Notes under the pieces: model-generated | What the model was told of the DNA's origin: nothing | Seen by the model: only the letters and a program-made list of their open reading frames with translations | Database searches by the model: none | In this document: one piece after another, positions 43,618 to 51,400 of the stretch | Layout of the letters: every line of letters begins with the position of its first letter | Position numbering within the stretch: the first letter of the stretch is position 1 | Position numbers and translations under genes: made by a program | Source of the DNA: Rossellomorea marisflavi | Lineage (GTDB): Bacteria > Bacillota > Bacilli > Bacillales > Bacillaceae_B | Assembly: GCF_001274775.1 (NCBI RefSeq) | Contig: NZ_LGUE01000001.1 | Location: 1,523,705-1,587,704 of the forward strand | Reading direction: 5' to 3' | DNA length: 64,000 nt

Positions 43618-44295
43618 TTGGAGTACACATCCATCGCTGTGGAATTGATTGTCGGTTACTTCGCGCTGCTCATTCTTACCAAAGTACTGGGTAAGACCCA
43701 GATCACGCAGATCTCGGCATTTGATTTCATCTCGGCCCTGATCCTCGGAGAGCTTGTCGGTAACTCCCTTTACGATGATAAGATCTCGGTGTTTCAAGTA
43801 TTGACCGCTATCCTGATATGGGGCGCCCTGATTTTTGTGACTGAATTCTTCACCCAGAAATCCAGGAAATTCCGTCACCTGATGGAAGGCACACCGGATA
43901 TCGTCATCAATAAGGGAATCATCAACTATAATGTCCTGAAGAAGAATCACCTGGATTTGAATCAGCTGCAGCATCTCTTACGGGCAAAGGATATTTTTTC
44001 AGTCAAAGAGTGTGAGTACGCCCTACTTGAATCCAACGGAACCCTCAGCGTCATCAAGAAACCGCTCTACGACCAAGTGCAGCGTCAGGACCTTTCCCTT
44101 CCACTGAAGAAAGCAACCTTGCCCCTGTCTCTGATCATGGATGGGGAAATCCTTTATGATAACTTGAAGATTGCAGGGGAAGATGACCAGTGGCTTCAGG
44201 CTGAGATCAACAGGCACGGGTTCACCTCGTCAGAAGATGTGCTCTTTGCTGAATGGACCGAGAATGAGCCGCTCTTCGTTCAGGGCTATGAGTGA
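43618..44295 (+). CDS. DUF421/YetF-family membrane protein
   Basis: A 225-residue protein with three N-terminal transmembrane helices (residues about 5-85) and a cytosolic C-terminal domain with the family pattern RAKDIFSVKECEYALLESNGTLSV. YetF proteins occur in mobile spoVA2 operons and affect spore wet-heat resistance and germination. This copy lies about 2 kb from the short spoVA operon but on the opposite strand. TTG at 43618 follows AAAGGGGGAATCCCA. The 3' end overlaps the convergent MBL gene by 10 bp. Confidence 0.85.
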   Translation: MEYTSIAVELIVGYFALLILTKVLGKTQITQISAFDFISALILGELVGNSLYDDKISVFQVLTAILIWGALIFVTEFFTQKSRKFRHLMEGTPDIVINKGIINYNVLKKNHLDLNQLQHLLRAKDIFSVKECEYALLESNGTLSVIKKPLYDQVQRQDLSLPLKKATLPLSLIMDGEILYDNLKIAGEDDQWLQAEINRHGFTSSEDVLFAEWTENEPLFVQGYE

Positions 44296-45182
44296 AGGGC
44301 CACCACAAGTTCATTCTGGGTGACCGCCATGGTGATCCGTTCCCTTCTCTCGAGTGAAATCAGATAGGCCGTTATGCTTGTACGATACAGAAGCAGCTGG
44401 CCAAGCTGCCGGGATGAAACCCCCACTTCATTCAAGTACTCCTTGACGATTCCTTCAAAGGAGCACGATTGTTTGACCGCAATCAGTTCTTCCAACGCTT
44501 CCATATGCCGATGATGAAGGGCGATGTTTTCCTCTACCGTCTTTCTGAAATCTTCTTCATATATGCCGTGGCCGGGAATCGCCCCATGACAGGATTGTTC
44601 CAATATGTAGTGAAGTGTAGCCAGGGTCTGGTCGGCGTCTGTGATGAACGGAACGATATGCTTTGCCAGTGCCTCCTTGCCGAAGTAAGCATCGGAAGCA
44701 TAGAGGACCCCTTCCACCAGCACGCCGATCTGCCCGTAGGAGTGCCCTGGAAGACTCAAGATGTCCAATTGGAACGGACCAAGCTGATAGGGACCTGCTT
44801 CGATTTCTTTATCGACAGAAATACCCTTGGCCTCAAGGAATTTATTCCGCAGGGAAACGGGAGGAAAAGCCCCGTTGAATAAGTAGATGGGTTCAAGGAC
44901 GGGATTTTCCATGATTGCCTTTTCCAGGCGGGGAGCGACAATCGTCAAGTCCCTCTTATTCCTGATCCGATCGGCCCCTCCGTAATGGTCCGTATGGGCA
45001 TGTGTGATGATGCAGTAATCAAGGGGAAGACCTTTTTCGTCGAGTATCCGCAGAACTTTGTTAGCGGCCGAGTCATCCAGACCCGTATCGATCAGCAGTC
45101 CCTTCCCTTCCTTCACCGAGTATCCAATGTTCACGGCCCCTGTGAAGGCATAGGTGTTTTCGCGTAATGAGATGAATTCCAA
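44286..45182 (-). CDS. MBL-fold metallo-hydrolase
   Basis: A 298-residue metallo-beta-lactamase-fold hydrolase with HAHTDHYGG (zinc ligands His, His, Asp, His), LPGHSYGQIG and IPGHGIY. Substrate unknown; glyoxalase-II-like or lactonase activity is possible. A C-terminal helical region (residues about 215-290) resembles that of LACTB2-type proteins. Start TTG at 45182 behind GGAGCTGAGG. It overlaps the DUF421 gene tail to tail. Confidence 0.88.
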   Translation of the reverse strand: MEFISLRENTYAFTGAVNIGYSVKEGKGLLIDTGLDDSAANKVLRILDEKGLPLDYCIITHAHTDHYGGADRIRNKRDLTIVAPRLEKAIMENPVLEPIYLFNGAFPPVSLRNKFLEAKGISVDKEIEAGPYQLGPFQLDILSLPGHSYGQIGVLVEGVLYASDAYFGKEALAKHIVPFITDADQTLATLHYILEQSCHGAIPGHGIYEEDFRKTVEENIALHHRHMEALEELIAVKQSCSFEGIVKEYLNEVGVSSRQLGQLLLYRTSITAYLISLERRERITMAVTQNELVVALHS

Positions 45183-45242
45183 TGTCCTCAGCTCCCACTA
45201 TAATGTCAGATGCTTCCCCGTTTCCGAGGAGATGGCATCTCC

Positions 45243-45485
45243 TTAGACATATTCGTGAAAGTTGATCCCTTTTCCTGTTAGTCTTGCAATGGTCTTTTCA
45301 GGAACCTTCTCCTTGCCCTTTTCATTCCGATCATCTGGAGGTCCTCCTTCATACCCACCCATCCCTCTCGACAGGCCGGTGATGGCATGTACAGGGGTAT
45401 AATGGTAAGGCTGCTCCGTGACCTTCAGCTCCCTCTCCTGATACTGCTTATACTGATAATGGGGAATCGGTGCAATATAGCCCAT
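45243..45485 (-). CDS. Conserved small Bacillaceae protein, 80 aa
   Basis: An 80-residue soluble protein starting MGYIAPIPHYQYKQYQER, a Tyr/Gln/Pro-rich opening I associate with small bacillus proteins of unknown function. The tail is Gly/Pro/Lys-rich. The in-frame ATG at 45494 overlaps the AAGGAGG site, so the second ATG (45485, 9-nt spacing) is preferred. A CATACATTA box at 45508-45516 resembles SigE/SigK -10 elements, hinting at mother-cell expression. Confidence 0.7.
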   Translation of the reverse strand: MGYIAPIPHYQYKQYQERELKVTEQPYHYTPVHAITGLSRGMGGYEGGPPDDRNEKGKEKVPEKTIARLTGKGINFHEYV

Positions 45486-45550
45486 CGGATCCATCCTCCT
45501 TCGTTTTTAATGTATGTTACCCCGTACCCGATGACGTTAATCCTCCCAAC

Positions 45551-45580
45551 AAAAAAAGGAGGCTCATATACCGGCCTCCC
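45551..45580 (-). terminator. Terminator of spoVIF
   Basis: GGAGGC / GCCTCC hairpin with a seven-T run on the reverse strand, about 25 nt after the stop. Confidence 0.8.
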
Positions 45581-45605
45581 GATCGCAGGTCCCCACAAGG
45601 GCTGC

Positions 45606-45869
45606 TTATTTTTTATTCCCTTTATTCAACATGTTGGAAATGGTTCCGAAATCAAGTTGCTTCCCATCGTTTACGATGGATTTAACGATTTTATCTTCCA
45701 TTTCTTTGTTTACAGGCTTATTGGCGATTTTAGAAACCCTTTTGATGACGCTGCGGACCGTTGCCTCATCCTTGAAATTTGCATTCTGCAGGGAGTTTGC
45801 CAGTTCAAATACCTCATTCATATCCACACCGGTCTTCTTCTCGAGGTTCTTGAAAAAATTATTGTTCAT
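45606..45869 (-). CDS. spoVIF: Stage VI sporulation protein F
   Basis: An 87-residue soluble protein matching SpoVIF (YjcC): FKNLEKKTGVDMNEVF and FKDEATVRSVIKRVSKIANKPV. In B. subtilis it is a SigK-dependent mother-cell protein that works with GerE in late coat assembly. ATG follows AAAGGAGGCGTGAGTAG. A SigK-like promoter lies directly upstream, consistent with that regulation. Confidence 0.93.
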   Translation of the reverse strand: MNNNFFKNLEKKTGVDMNEVFELANSLQNANFKDEATVRSVIKRVSKIANKPVNKEMEDKIVKSIVNDGKQLDFGTISNMLNKGNKK

Positions 45870-45895
45870 CTACTCACGCCTCCTTTAACTATAAG

Positions 45896-45922
45896 CATCA
45901 TATGTAAAAAACCCAATAGCGT
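45896..45922 (-). promoter_or_regulatory. SigK-like promoter of spoVIF
   Basis: On the reverse strand AC (45921-45922), 16 nt, CATATGATG (45896-45904), one mismatch to the SigK -10 CATANNNTA. Confidence 0.5.
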
Positions 45923-45944
45923 TCCTCGGATCAGACAGAAACCA

Positions 45945-45987
45945 TAAAAAAGACAGGATCCCCAATAGCTCAAGGATACTGCCTTTC
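45945..45987 (-). terminator. Terminator of yjcZ
   Basis: Imperfect hairpin AGGCAGTATCC / GGATCCTGTCT then TTTTTT on the reverse strand. Confidence 0.65.
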
Positions 45988-45996
45988 TACTCCTTT

Positions 45997-46125
45997 CTAG
46001 CAGAAACTGGCTCCGACGATGATCAAAAGAATGAACAAAACGACAATCAATACAAATGTAGAACCATATCCGCCAGTTCCACAGCCGTAATTGTAGCCGC
46101 ATCCGTATCCTCCATATCCGTACAT
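45997..46125 (-). CDS. yjcZ: YjcZ-family small sporulation membrane protein
   Basis: A 42-residue protein: a Gly/Tyr/Cys-rich N-terminus ([14 protein letters not shown]) followed by one C-terminal transmembrane helix ending VGASFC. This layout defines the YjcZ/YtzL-type sporulation peptides. ATG at 46125 follows GAGGTGATATTTGC. A full SigK-consensus promoter is upstream. Confidence 0.9.
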   Translation of the reverse strand: MYGYGGYGCGYNYGCGTGGYGSTFVLIVVLFILLIIVGASFC

Positions 46126-46160
46126 GCAAATATCACCTCGCTTTGCCCTATAATCCTTAT

Positions 46161-46189
46161 TAACATATGTATCGGACAAGGCCTATGGT
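46161..46189 (-). promoter_or_regulatory. SigK consensus promoter of yjcZ
   Basis: On the reverse strand ACC (46187-46189), 17 nt, CATATGTTA (46161-46169), an exact CATANNNTA -10. Confidence 0.65.
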
Positions 46190-46226
46190 TGGGCTGAGGT
46201 GAAAATGGGTGAAGCCCTGAACGAAA

Positions 46227-46261
46227 TCAAGCGATCAGATGGTGTCCATCTGACCGCTTGA
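46227..46261 (-). terminator. Hairpin after spoVAEb
   Basis: 16-bp arms (TCAAGCG.CAGATGG / CCATCTGA.CGCTTGA, one mismatch) with a 3-nt loop. The following T-run is short (TTTCGTT), so termination may be partial. Confidence 0.7.
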
Positions 46262-46264
46262 TCT

Positions 46265-46621
46265 TCATCCTTTCGGGTTGAATAAGAGGGCCCCGAGAAA
46301 TCCGAATACAATGGCTGCCGATATTCCGGAGGATGTGACTTCGAACATCCCCGTCAGCACCCCGATGATCCCATGCTCCTGGGATTCTTGCATGGCCCCA
46401 TTCACCAGGGAATTCCCAAAGCTCATGATGGGGATCGTGGCACCTGCTCCGGCAAAATCAATGAGGGGCTCATAAAGCCCCAATCCTGAAAGTACAGAAC
46501 CCACCACCACAAGAAAACTCATGGCATATGCCGGAGGGAATTTCACCACGTCAAGCAGCAGCTGCCCTACAACACATATGAGTCCACCGACAACGAAGGC
46601 CCAAAAAAACATGGCTAACAT
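46265..46621 (-). CDS. spoVAEb: Stage V sporulation protein AEb
   Basis: A 118-residue protein with four hydrophobic segments and the family stretch AGAGATIPIMSFGNSL. SpoVAEb is part of the inner-membrane channel that moves Ca-dipicolinate into the forespore and out during germination. ATG follows GGGGAGTACCT. Last gene of the yhcN/ylaJ-spoVAC-spoVAD-spoVAEb unit. Confidence 0.94.
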   Translation of the reverse strand: MLAMFFWAFVVGGLICVVGQLLLDVVKFPPAYAMSFLVVVGSVLSGLGLYEPLIDFAGAGATIPIMSFGNSLVNGAMQESQEHGIIGVLTGMFEVTSSGISAAIVFGFLGALLFNPKG

Positions 46622-46636
46622 AGGTACTCCCCTTTC

Positions 46637-47653
46637 TTAAGAATATTCAATGGATACGGCATGGGCGATACAAGGAATCGTTTCACCTTGTTGGAAGGTT
46701 AGCGGAGAAAGAAGAGCTCCCGTAGCAATCACGAGGATCCTTTTATACGTTCCTTGACGCATCTGGTTGAGGAGATGGCCGTATAGCACGGTGGCAGAAC
46801 AGCCTGGACCGCTTGCCCCTGCCTGAACGGGTTGATCATCACCATAAATGAGCAATCCACAATCCTGGAACTGATCGGCCCCGATCCCGAGTCCTTTCTG
46901 CTGAAGAAGGTCCAGGGCCGTAAGCCGACCGATCTTCGCCAGGTCTCCCGTGACGATCAAGTCATAATAGGATGGGTCACGCTCAAGGTCCCTGAAGTGA
47001 GCCGTGATGGTATCCACTGCTGCCGGCGCCATCGCACCTCCCATATTGAAGGGATCGGATAGACCCATGTCGATGACCTTTCCGATTGTAGCGGAGGTTA
47101 TCCTCGGTCCCGGTGCTGATCCGATTGCTTCATTGCCGAGGAGTGCATACCCCGCTCCCGTAACGGTCCACTGGGCCGTTGGAGGCTTTTGACCGCCGTA
47201 TTCTGTTGGATATCTGAACTGTCTTTCCGTAGCCGAATTATGGCTCGAGGCTCCGGTTATGACGTGGCGTGCCCCATGGTAATTGACCATGAGTGCTGAA
47301 AGGGCGAGGCCTTCCATGGAGGTGGAACATGCCCCGAATAATCCGAAATAAGGGAGACCGATGGTCCTTGCGGCAAAGCTTGACGGTGTGATCTGATTGA
47401 TCAGATCCCCGGTCAGGAAGAACTGGACGTCATTTTTAGTGATGGATTTCTTTTCAAGGGCGATGGATACAGCATCTTCGATCATGGTACGGTTTGCCTT
47501 TTCATACGTATCCGTCCCCATTCTCACGTCATCATAGAAACGATCGAAATCAGCGCTGAGACGGCCTTTCTTTTCAAACGGGCCCCCGACGACACCTGTG
47601 GAGAGGATTTTCGGTTTAAGGGGAAACACCCATGATTGTGAGCCTTTTAACAT
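46637..47653 (-). CDS. spoVAD: Stage V sporulation protein AD
   Basis: A 338-residue soluble thiolase-fold protein (FGLFGACSTSMEGLALSALM) that binds dipicolinic acid and plugs the SpoVA channel on the outer face of the inner spore membrane. Length matches the family (about 338). ATG follows GGGGTGATCTA and shares one base with the spoVAC stop. Confidence 0.95.
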   Translation of the reverse strand: MLKGSQSWVFPLKPKILSTGVVGGPFEKKGRLSADFDRFYDDVRMGTDTYEKANRTMIEDAVSIALEKKSITKNDVQFFLTGDLINQITPSSFAARTIGLPYFGLFGACSTSMEGLALSALMVNYHGARHVITGASSHNSATERQFRYPTEYGGQKPPTAQWTVTGAGYALLGNEAIGSAPGPRITSATIGKVIDMGLSDPFNMGGAMAPAAVDTITAHFRDLERDPSYYDLIVTGDLAKIGRLTALDLLQQKGLGIGADQFQDCGLLIYGDDQPVQAGASGPGCSATVLYGHLLNQMRQGTYKRILVIATGALLSPLTFQQGETIPCIAHAVSIEYS

Positions 47654-48123
47654 TAGATCACCCCTAACTGGATGAGGATTGTTTTGATGAGGGCCACGAC
47701 GAATGCAGAGAAAACGCCGAATACGATGACCGATCCGGCAAGCTTGAACATATTTCCCCCTACCCCGAGTACGTACCCCTCGGTCTTATGTTCAATCGCT
47801 GCAGAAATCACCGAATTCCCGAAACCGGTGACGGGCACGGCGCTGCCGGCTCCTGCAAACTGACCAAGATGATCATACAGACCGAATCCGGTCAACAACA
47901 TGGCAAGGAAGACCATGGTGGCAACGGTTGGATTTCCAGCCGTCTGTTCAGTAAAATTAAAAAAATAGATATACATATAGGTGAACGCCTGTCCGATCAC
48001 GCAAATGAATCCCCCGACAAAAAATGCTTTCAGTACGTTCTTCATTAAAGGGCGTTTTGTTTCATACTTCTTCTCGATGGCTTCATACTGCTTTTGTTCA
48101 GGTGTCTTCGGTGTTTTAGCCAC
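47653..48123 (-). CDS. spoVAC: Stage V sporulation protein AC
   Basis: A 156-residue membrane protein with five hydrophobic segments and FAGAGSAVPVTGFGNSV. SpoVAC acts as a mechanosensitive component of the dipicolinate channel. Start GTG at 48123 behind GGAGGGCTAGGAA. It follows the lipoprotein gene closely. Confidence 0.95.
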   Translation of the reverse strand: MAKTPKTPEQKQYEAIEKKYETKRPLMKNVLKAFFVGGFICVIGQAFTYMYIYFFNFTEQTAGNPTVATMVFLAMLLTGFGLYDHLGQFAGAGSAVPVTGFGNSVISAAIEHKTEGYVLGVGGNMFKLAGSVIVFGVFSAFVVALIKTILIQLGVI

Positions 48124-48135
48124 TTCCTAGCCCTC

Positions 48136-48597
48136 CTATGTCTTTTCCTTCTGAAGAGTGATGATGTCATTGAAGTGCTTCTCTGCCTCTTCGTTTCCGA
48201 TATCGTTATTCTTAATTCTTTCTTTGAGCCTTACCGTTTCAAGGAAGATTTTATAGTCGCTTGAAAGAATGAAATCCTCATCGGGATACTTATCTTCAAG
48301 GTAGGCCTCCATGTCGTGCTGGATCCGTTTCATATGGAATCGCTGCAGGTGTTTCACTTTATAGACGACCAGGGTCTTTTCCTTCCCCTGGATCACAGCA
48401 ACATCGTATAATTCCTTTTTCTTCGCCAATTCTTTTTTGATGGCATGGCCGAAGCTGTCGGTTTCCGGATTATCCACCAGTTCGATAGGAGATAGATCGG
48501 TGCGCTTCATCAATGCATTTTTACTGTCTTTCCCATCTTCCATGCTCTTGCAGCCAGTCAGCAGGAGGATGAACAGGATGATGATCATTCGAGTCAT
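48136..48597 (-). CDS. YhcN/YlaJ-family sporulation lipoprotein
   Basis: A 153-residue lipoprotein with a very short signal peptide and lipobox LLTGC (Cys about residue 16). The mature part is charged, with YKVKHLQRFHMKRIQHDM as the YhcN/YlaJ-like core. Related lipoproteins sit in the inner spore membrane and accompany spoVA2-type operons. ATG follows GGAGGGCGGTTTAT. First gene of the short spoVA operon. Confidence 0.82.
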   Translation of the reverse strand: MTRMIIILFILLLTGCKSMEDGKDSKNALMKRTDLSPIELVDNPETDSFGHAIKKELAKKKELYDVAVIQGKEKTLVVYKVKHLQRFHMKRIQHDMEAYLEDKYPDEDFILSSDYKIFLETVRLKERIKNNDIGNEEAEKHFNDIITLQKEKT

Positions 48598-48665
48598 ATA
48601 AACCGCCCTCCGTTTGGTTCGTTCTCACCCTTTATTTTTTACTGAAAAGCAATTATTTATGAATA

Positions 48666-48693
48666 GAAAAAGACTGCCCAAAGGAGCAGTCTT
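48666..48693 (-). terminator. Terminator of the 30-aa Cys-tail gene
   Basis: AGACTGC / GCAGTCT hairpin with TTTTT on the reverse strand, overlapping the stop region. Confidence 0.8.
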
Positions 48694-48784
48694 AGTTCTT
48701 TTTGATTTTCGATCCACATCCACAGCCTTTTTTCTTCGGAGTGGAATTGGTGGTGAGCGGTACATGTATAGGGGTTTTCTTCAC
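48692..48784 (-). CDS. 30-aa Lys-rich peptide with CGCG motif
   Basis: Start GTG at 48784 with a textbook AAAGGAGG site 8 nt upstream encodes 30 residues starting MKKTPIHVPL and ending GCGCGSKIKKN. The frame continues upstream without a better start. A SigK-like promoter precedes it and a terminator ends it. Probably a small coat or crust-associated peptide; function unknown. Confidence 0.6.
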   Translation of the reverse strand: MKKTPIHVPLTTNSTPKKKGCGCGSKIKKN

Positions 48785-48816
48785 TTCCCCGTCCTCCTTT
48801 CGTTCATTCCCACTCC

Positions 48817-48844
48817 CATTATATGCGCAAGATGCATTGCTTGT
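48817..48844 (-). promoter_or_regulatory. SigK-like promoter of the 30-aa gene
   Basis: On the reverse strand AC (48843-48844), 17 nt, CATATAATG (48817-48825), one mismatch to CATANNNTA. It overlaps the 3' end region of yjcA. Confidence 0.4.
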
Positions 48845-48864
48845 TTCCACTGTTTCCCTAATCC

Positions 48865-49221
48865 CTACTGTGATTTCCAATTTTGAATGGCCGATTCAAG
48901 AATGGCCCCGATCCCCGCCACCGCCATGATCGCGAGGAACGGCTGGAACACTGCAGGGTAAAAAATGAATCCCGCGTAGCAAAAAAACGCCATCCACATA
49001 CCGGTACACCAATAGCACGATAACAATTCCCCGATAAAGCCCCTGATTCCCCCCTCTTTCGGAACCAGATACACTTCCTCCAAACCATTTTCATCTGCTT
49101 CTGTGATTTCGTTGAAAAAGGGACTTCTGATGAATTCAGTGATTTTATCGAATACAATGAGATGGGTAAGCCTGAAGACGGCTAATCCCATGATGATCAA
49201 TTCCAGAACAGTTAGCTTCAA
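48865..49221 (-). CDS. yjcA: DUF1360 sporulation protein YjcA
   Basis: A 118-residue protein with two or three hydrophobic segments and the DUF1360 signature LLSCYWCTGMWMAF. B. subtilis YjcA is a mother-cell sporulation protein at the same location. Start TTG at 49221 behind AAGGAGTGGG. It is divergent from cotZ. Confidence 0.9.
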   Translation of the reverse strand: MKLTVLELIIMGLAVFRLTHLIVFDKITEFIRSPFFNEITEADENGLEEVYLVPKEGGIRGFIGELLSCYWCTGMWMAFFCYAGFIFYPAVFQPFLAIMAVAGIGAILESAIQNWKSQ

Positions 49222-49281
49222 AAAGCGCCCACTCCTTCATTCAATTCTGCCTATTTTCCCCAAAAGGGGCTATTGTCCGTG

Positions 49282-49309
49282 ACCCAAAACCCGTTCTGTC
49301 AATATGTTA
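49282..49309 (+). promoter_or_regulatory. SigK-like promoter of cotZ
   Basis: ACC (49282-49284), 16 nt, AATATGTTA (49301-49309), one mismatch to CATANNNTA, about 40 nt before cotZ. Confidence 0.5.
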
Positions 49310-49348
49310 GTAGTGTAATGAAAACAATTTAAGGAGGAAATTTTCTTA

Positions 49349-49827
49349 TGGGTTGCGGAAAAAGAAAAGATGATATTCACGGTGCCAGTAAAGGATGCGT
49401 TTGTCTAGCCGTACGCGCCATTAAAGATATCCAAGATGCAGCTGATCAAGATTGCTTCGATTGTAAGAACGACTGCTTTCTTGAGCCGCTTGGGTCTTTG
49501 ATCAGTCCTGTCGGAAATGCACCAAACACGCGTGTTTTCAAACTCTACAACAAAAAAGGAGACCTTTTCAAGGTGCATCCTAAACATCACTGCTGGAAAA
49601 CACCATACTTCCGTGTCAAAAACGTATTCGACGATTGTTGTGCCACCCTTCAAGTATTGAAAAAGGTTCATGCTTCTGGAGCAGATGTTGATTCCGAGGA
49701 TGAAATGATGGGTCTTCACAATAACTATTACTATGAGTTGACAGGGGATTGCATTACAGTTGATCTAGATTGCTTCTGCGCCATCCAATGCATCGATGAT
49801 GTAAGAGTGGACGGAGTTTGTGACTGA
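49349..49827 (+). CDS. cotZ: CotY/CotZ/ExsY-family spore coat (crust) protein
   Basis: A 159-residue Cys-rich protein (CFDCKNDC, HHCWKTPYF, DLDCFCAIQC) of the CotY/CotZ/ExsY family. These proteins self-assemble by disulphides into the two-dimensional lattice of the spore crust or exosporium. Only one copy is present, while B. subtilis has adjacent cotZ and cotY. ATG follows AAGGAGGAAATTTTCTT. Its neighbour cotO is convergent. Confidence 0.94.
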
Positions 49828-49839
49828 TTGACAGGGAAG

Positions 49840-49870
49840 GAGCCAGTCGGGTGACCGCCTGGCTCTTTTT
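49840..49870. terminator. Terminator between cotZ and cotO
   Basis: GAGCCAG / CTGGCTC hairpin with TTTTT on the + strand, touching the cotO stop at 49869. Confidence 0.85.
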
Positions 49871-50300
49871 ATTTCAATCCGATGATCTGGATGTTCTTGA
49901 CTGCCCTTTTTTCCAACACCACATCTTCCCCTTGGAAGGTCTTAATCGTCAGTGTAGTGGAATCCGATGATCGAAGCACCCCTCTGTAGGAGACATGTTC
50001 CGTCTGGAATGTACATGGGAACGGGGCCCTCCCCATGATGCTCGCTTCCAGGTAGCCGATCTTCCCTTCAAGATCCATCTCCCTGAATGGCTTCAGCGGC
50101 CGGAAATAGGACTCCGTCGTCAGCACCTCCCGTTGTTCCTCTATGACGGCCTCCACTGGCTCTTCCTTCACTTCTACGAGGGGTTTCGGCCTGTTCTCTG
50201 CCTTCTTGGCTGATCCTTTATAGGTATTCTGCATATTGCTGCCCACATCAATCATGCGGGGCTGCTGAATATATAACAGAGGCTTCTTTTCTTTTCTCAC
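49869..50300 (-). CDS. cotO: Spore coat protein CotO
   Basis: A 143-residue protein starting MRKEKKPLLYIQQP, with a low-complexity middle and a conserved C-terminal region (GYLEASIMGRAPFPCTFQTE.. RGVL). This matches CotO (YjbX), a morphogenetic protein for late coat assembly found next to cotZ in B. subtilis. The GTG at 50300 has 7-nt spacing from AAGGAGG; the ATG at 50306 abuts the site. Confidence 0.88.
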   Translation of the reverse strand: MRKEKKPLLYIQQPRMIDVGSNMQNTYKGSAKKAENRPKPLVEVKEEPVEAVIEEQREVLTTESYFRPLKPFREMDLEGKIGYLEASIMGRAPFPCTFQTEHVSYRGVLRSSDSTTLTIKTFQGEDVVLEKRAVKNIQIIGLK

Positions 50301-50372
50301 ATTCATCCCTCCTTATGGTCTACTTTTATATGTATGCACACCCCTCCTATGTGTTTCTTCATGGCAAAATGC

Positions 50373-50434
50373 AAAAAAAGAACCTTCATCGCGGTGGACT
50401 CCAACAGGAGCCTTCCTTTGATGAAGGTTCTTTC
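50373..50434. terminator. Terminator of fabI
   Basis: AAAGAACCTTCATC / GATGAAGGTTCTTT arms enclosing a 34-nt apical region with internal pairing, near the fabI stop at 50450. Confidence 0.8.
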
Positions 50435-50449
50435 TATCGATATCTGAAT

Positions 50450-51226
50450 TTAACCCAGTACGTGATAACCTGAATCCACATGGAGATTTTCTCCGGTGAT
50501 TCCCCTTGAGTAGTCGCTGAAGAGGAATACAGCCGCATCCCCTACTTCTTCCTGAGTCGTGTTGCGGCGTAAAGGTGCGCGCTCTTCAATTTCTCTCAGG
50601 ATACTGTTGAAGTCACCCACTCCTTTAGCAGACAGGGTGCGGATCGGACCGGCAGAAATGGAATTGACGCGGATCCCATCTTTACCAAGGTCGCTTGCGA
50701 GATAGCGTACGCTTGCTTCAAGGGAAGCTTTCGCCACTCCCATGACGTTGTAGTTCTGCATGACCCTTTCTCCTCCAAGGTACGTCATGGCCACGATGCT
50801 TCCGCCTTCGGTCATGATCCCTTTTGCCGCCTTGCTGACAGCCGTCAGTGAGTAGGAGCTGATATTGTGGGCGAGAAGGAAACCGTCGCGGGTCGTATTC
50901 ATATAGTCTCCGGCAAGCTCCTCTTTGTTCGCGAATGCGATGCAGTGAGCGAGGCCATGGATGACTCCGACTTCTTCCTTGATGGTTGCGAAGCACTTGT
51001 CGATATCTTCATCACTTGTCACATCACAAGGAAGGATCAGTGAATCTTCTCCGCCTTCGAGTGTGGAAGCCAGGTCCGTTACTCCCTTTTCAAAACGTTC
51101 ACCAGCATATGTAAAGATCAATCGTGCTCCCGACTGGTGGAGCGAACGGGCAATCCCCCAGGCGATGCTGCGTTTATTCGCCACTCCCATGACGACGTAT
51201 GTTTTTCCCTTTAATGAAAGAGTCAT
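50450..51226 (-). CDS. fabI: Enoyl-[acyl-carrier-protein] reductase FabI
   Basis: A 258-residue short-chain dehydrogenase of the FabI type. The N-terminal NAD(P)H site reads GVANKRSIAWGIA, and the catalytic Tyr-(x6)-Lys pattern is in YNVMGVAKASLE. It reduces trans-2-enoyl-ACP in fatty-acid elongation and is the target of triclosan. ATG follows AGGAGGATATTCA. A FapR operator lies 28-46 nt upstream of the start codon. Confidence 0.96.
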   Translation of the reverse strand: MTLSLKGKTYVVMGVANKRSIAWGIARSLHQSGARLIFTYAGERFEKGVTDLASTLEGGEDSLILPCDVTSDEDIDKCFATIKEEVGVIHGLAHCIAFANKEELAGDYMNTTRDGFLLAHNISSYSLTAVSKAAKGIMTEGGSIVAMTYLGGERVMQNYNVMGVAKASLEASVRYLASDLGKDGIRVNSISAGPIRTLSAKGVGDFNSILREIEERAPLRRNTTQEEVGDAAVFLFSDYSRGITGENLHVDSGYHVLG

Positions 51227-51253
51227 TGAATATCCTCCTGTTTAATACATGTT

Positions 51254-51272
51254 ATTAGTACCTGATACTAAT
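51254..51272. promoter_or_regulatory. FapR operator of fabI
   Basis: ATTAGTACCTGATACTAAT contains the 17-bp FapR consensus TTAGTACCTGATACTAA. FapR repression is relieved by malonyl-CoA, linking fabI to fatty-acid demand. Confidence 0.88.
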
Positions 51273-51400
51273 TCTACATGATAATCATCAAAATGAAAAG
51301 CCTTGTTCGCGATGTTTATCAGCTGACCCCTCCCACCATCGCATCCATACTTACGGGAGGGGGCTCATCATACGTTGCGCCCCCAAGAACCGGGATCCTT

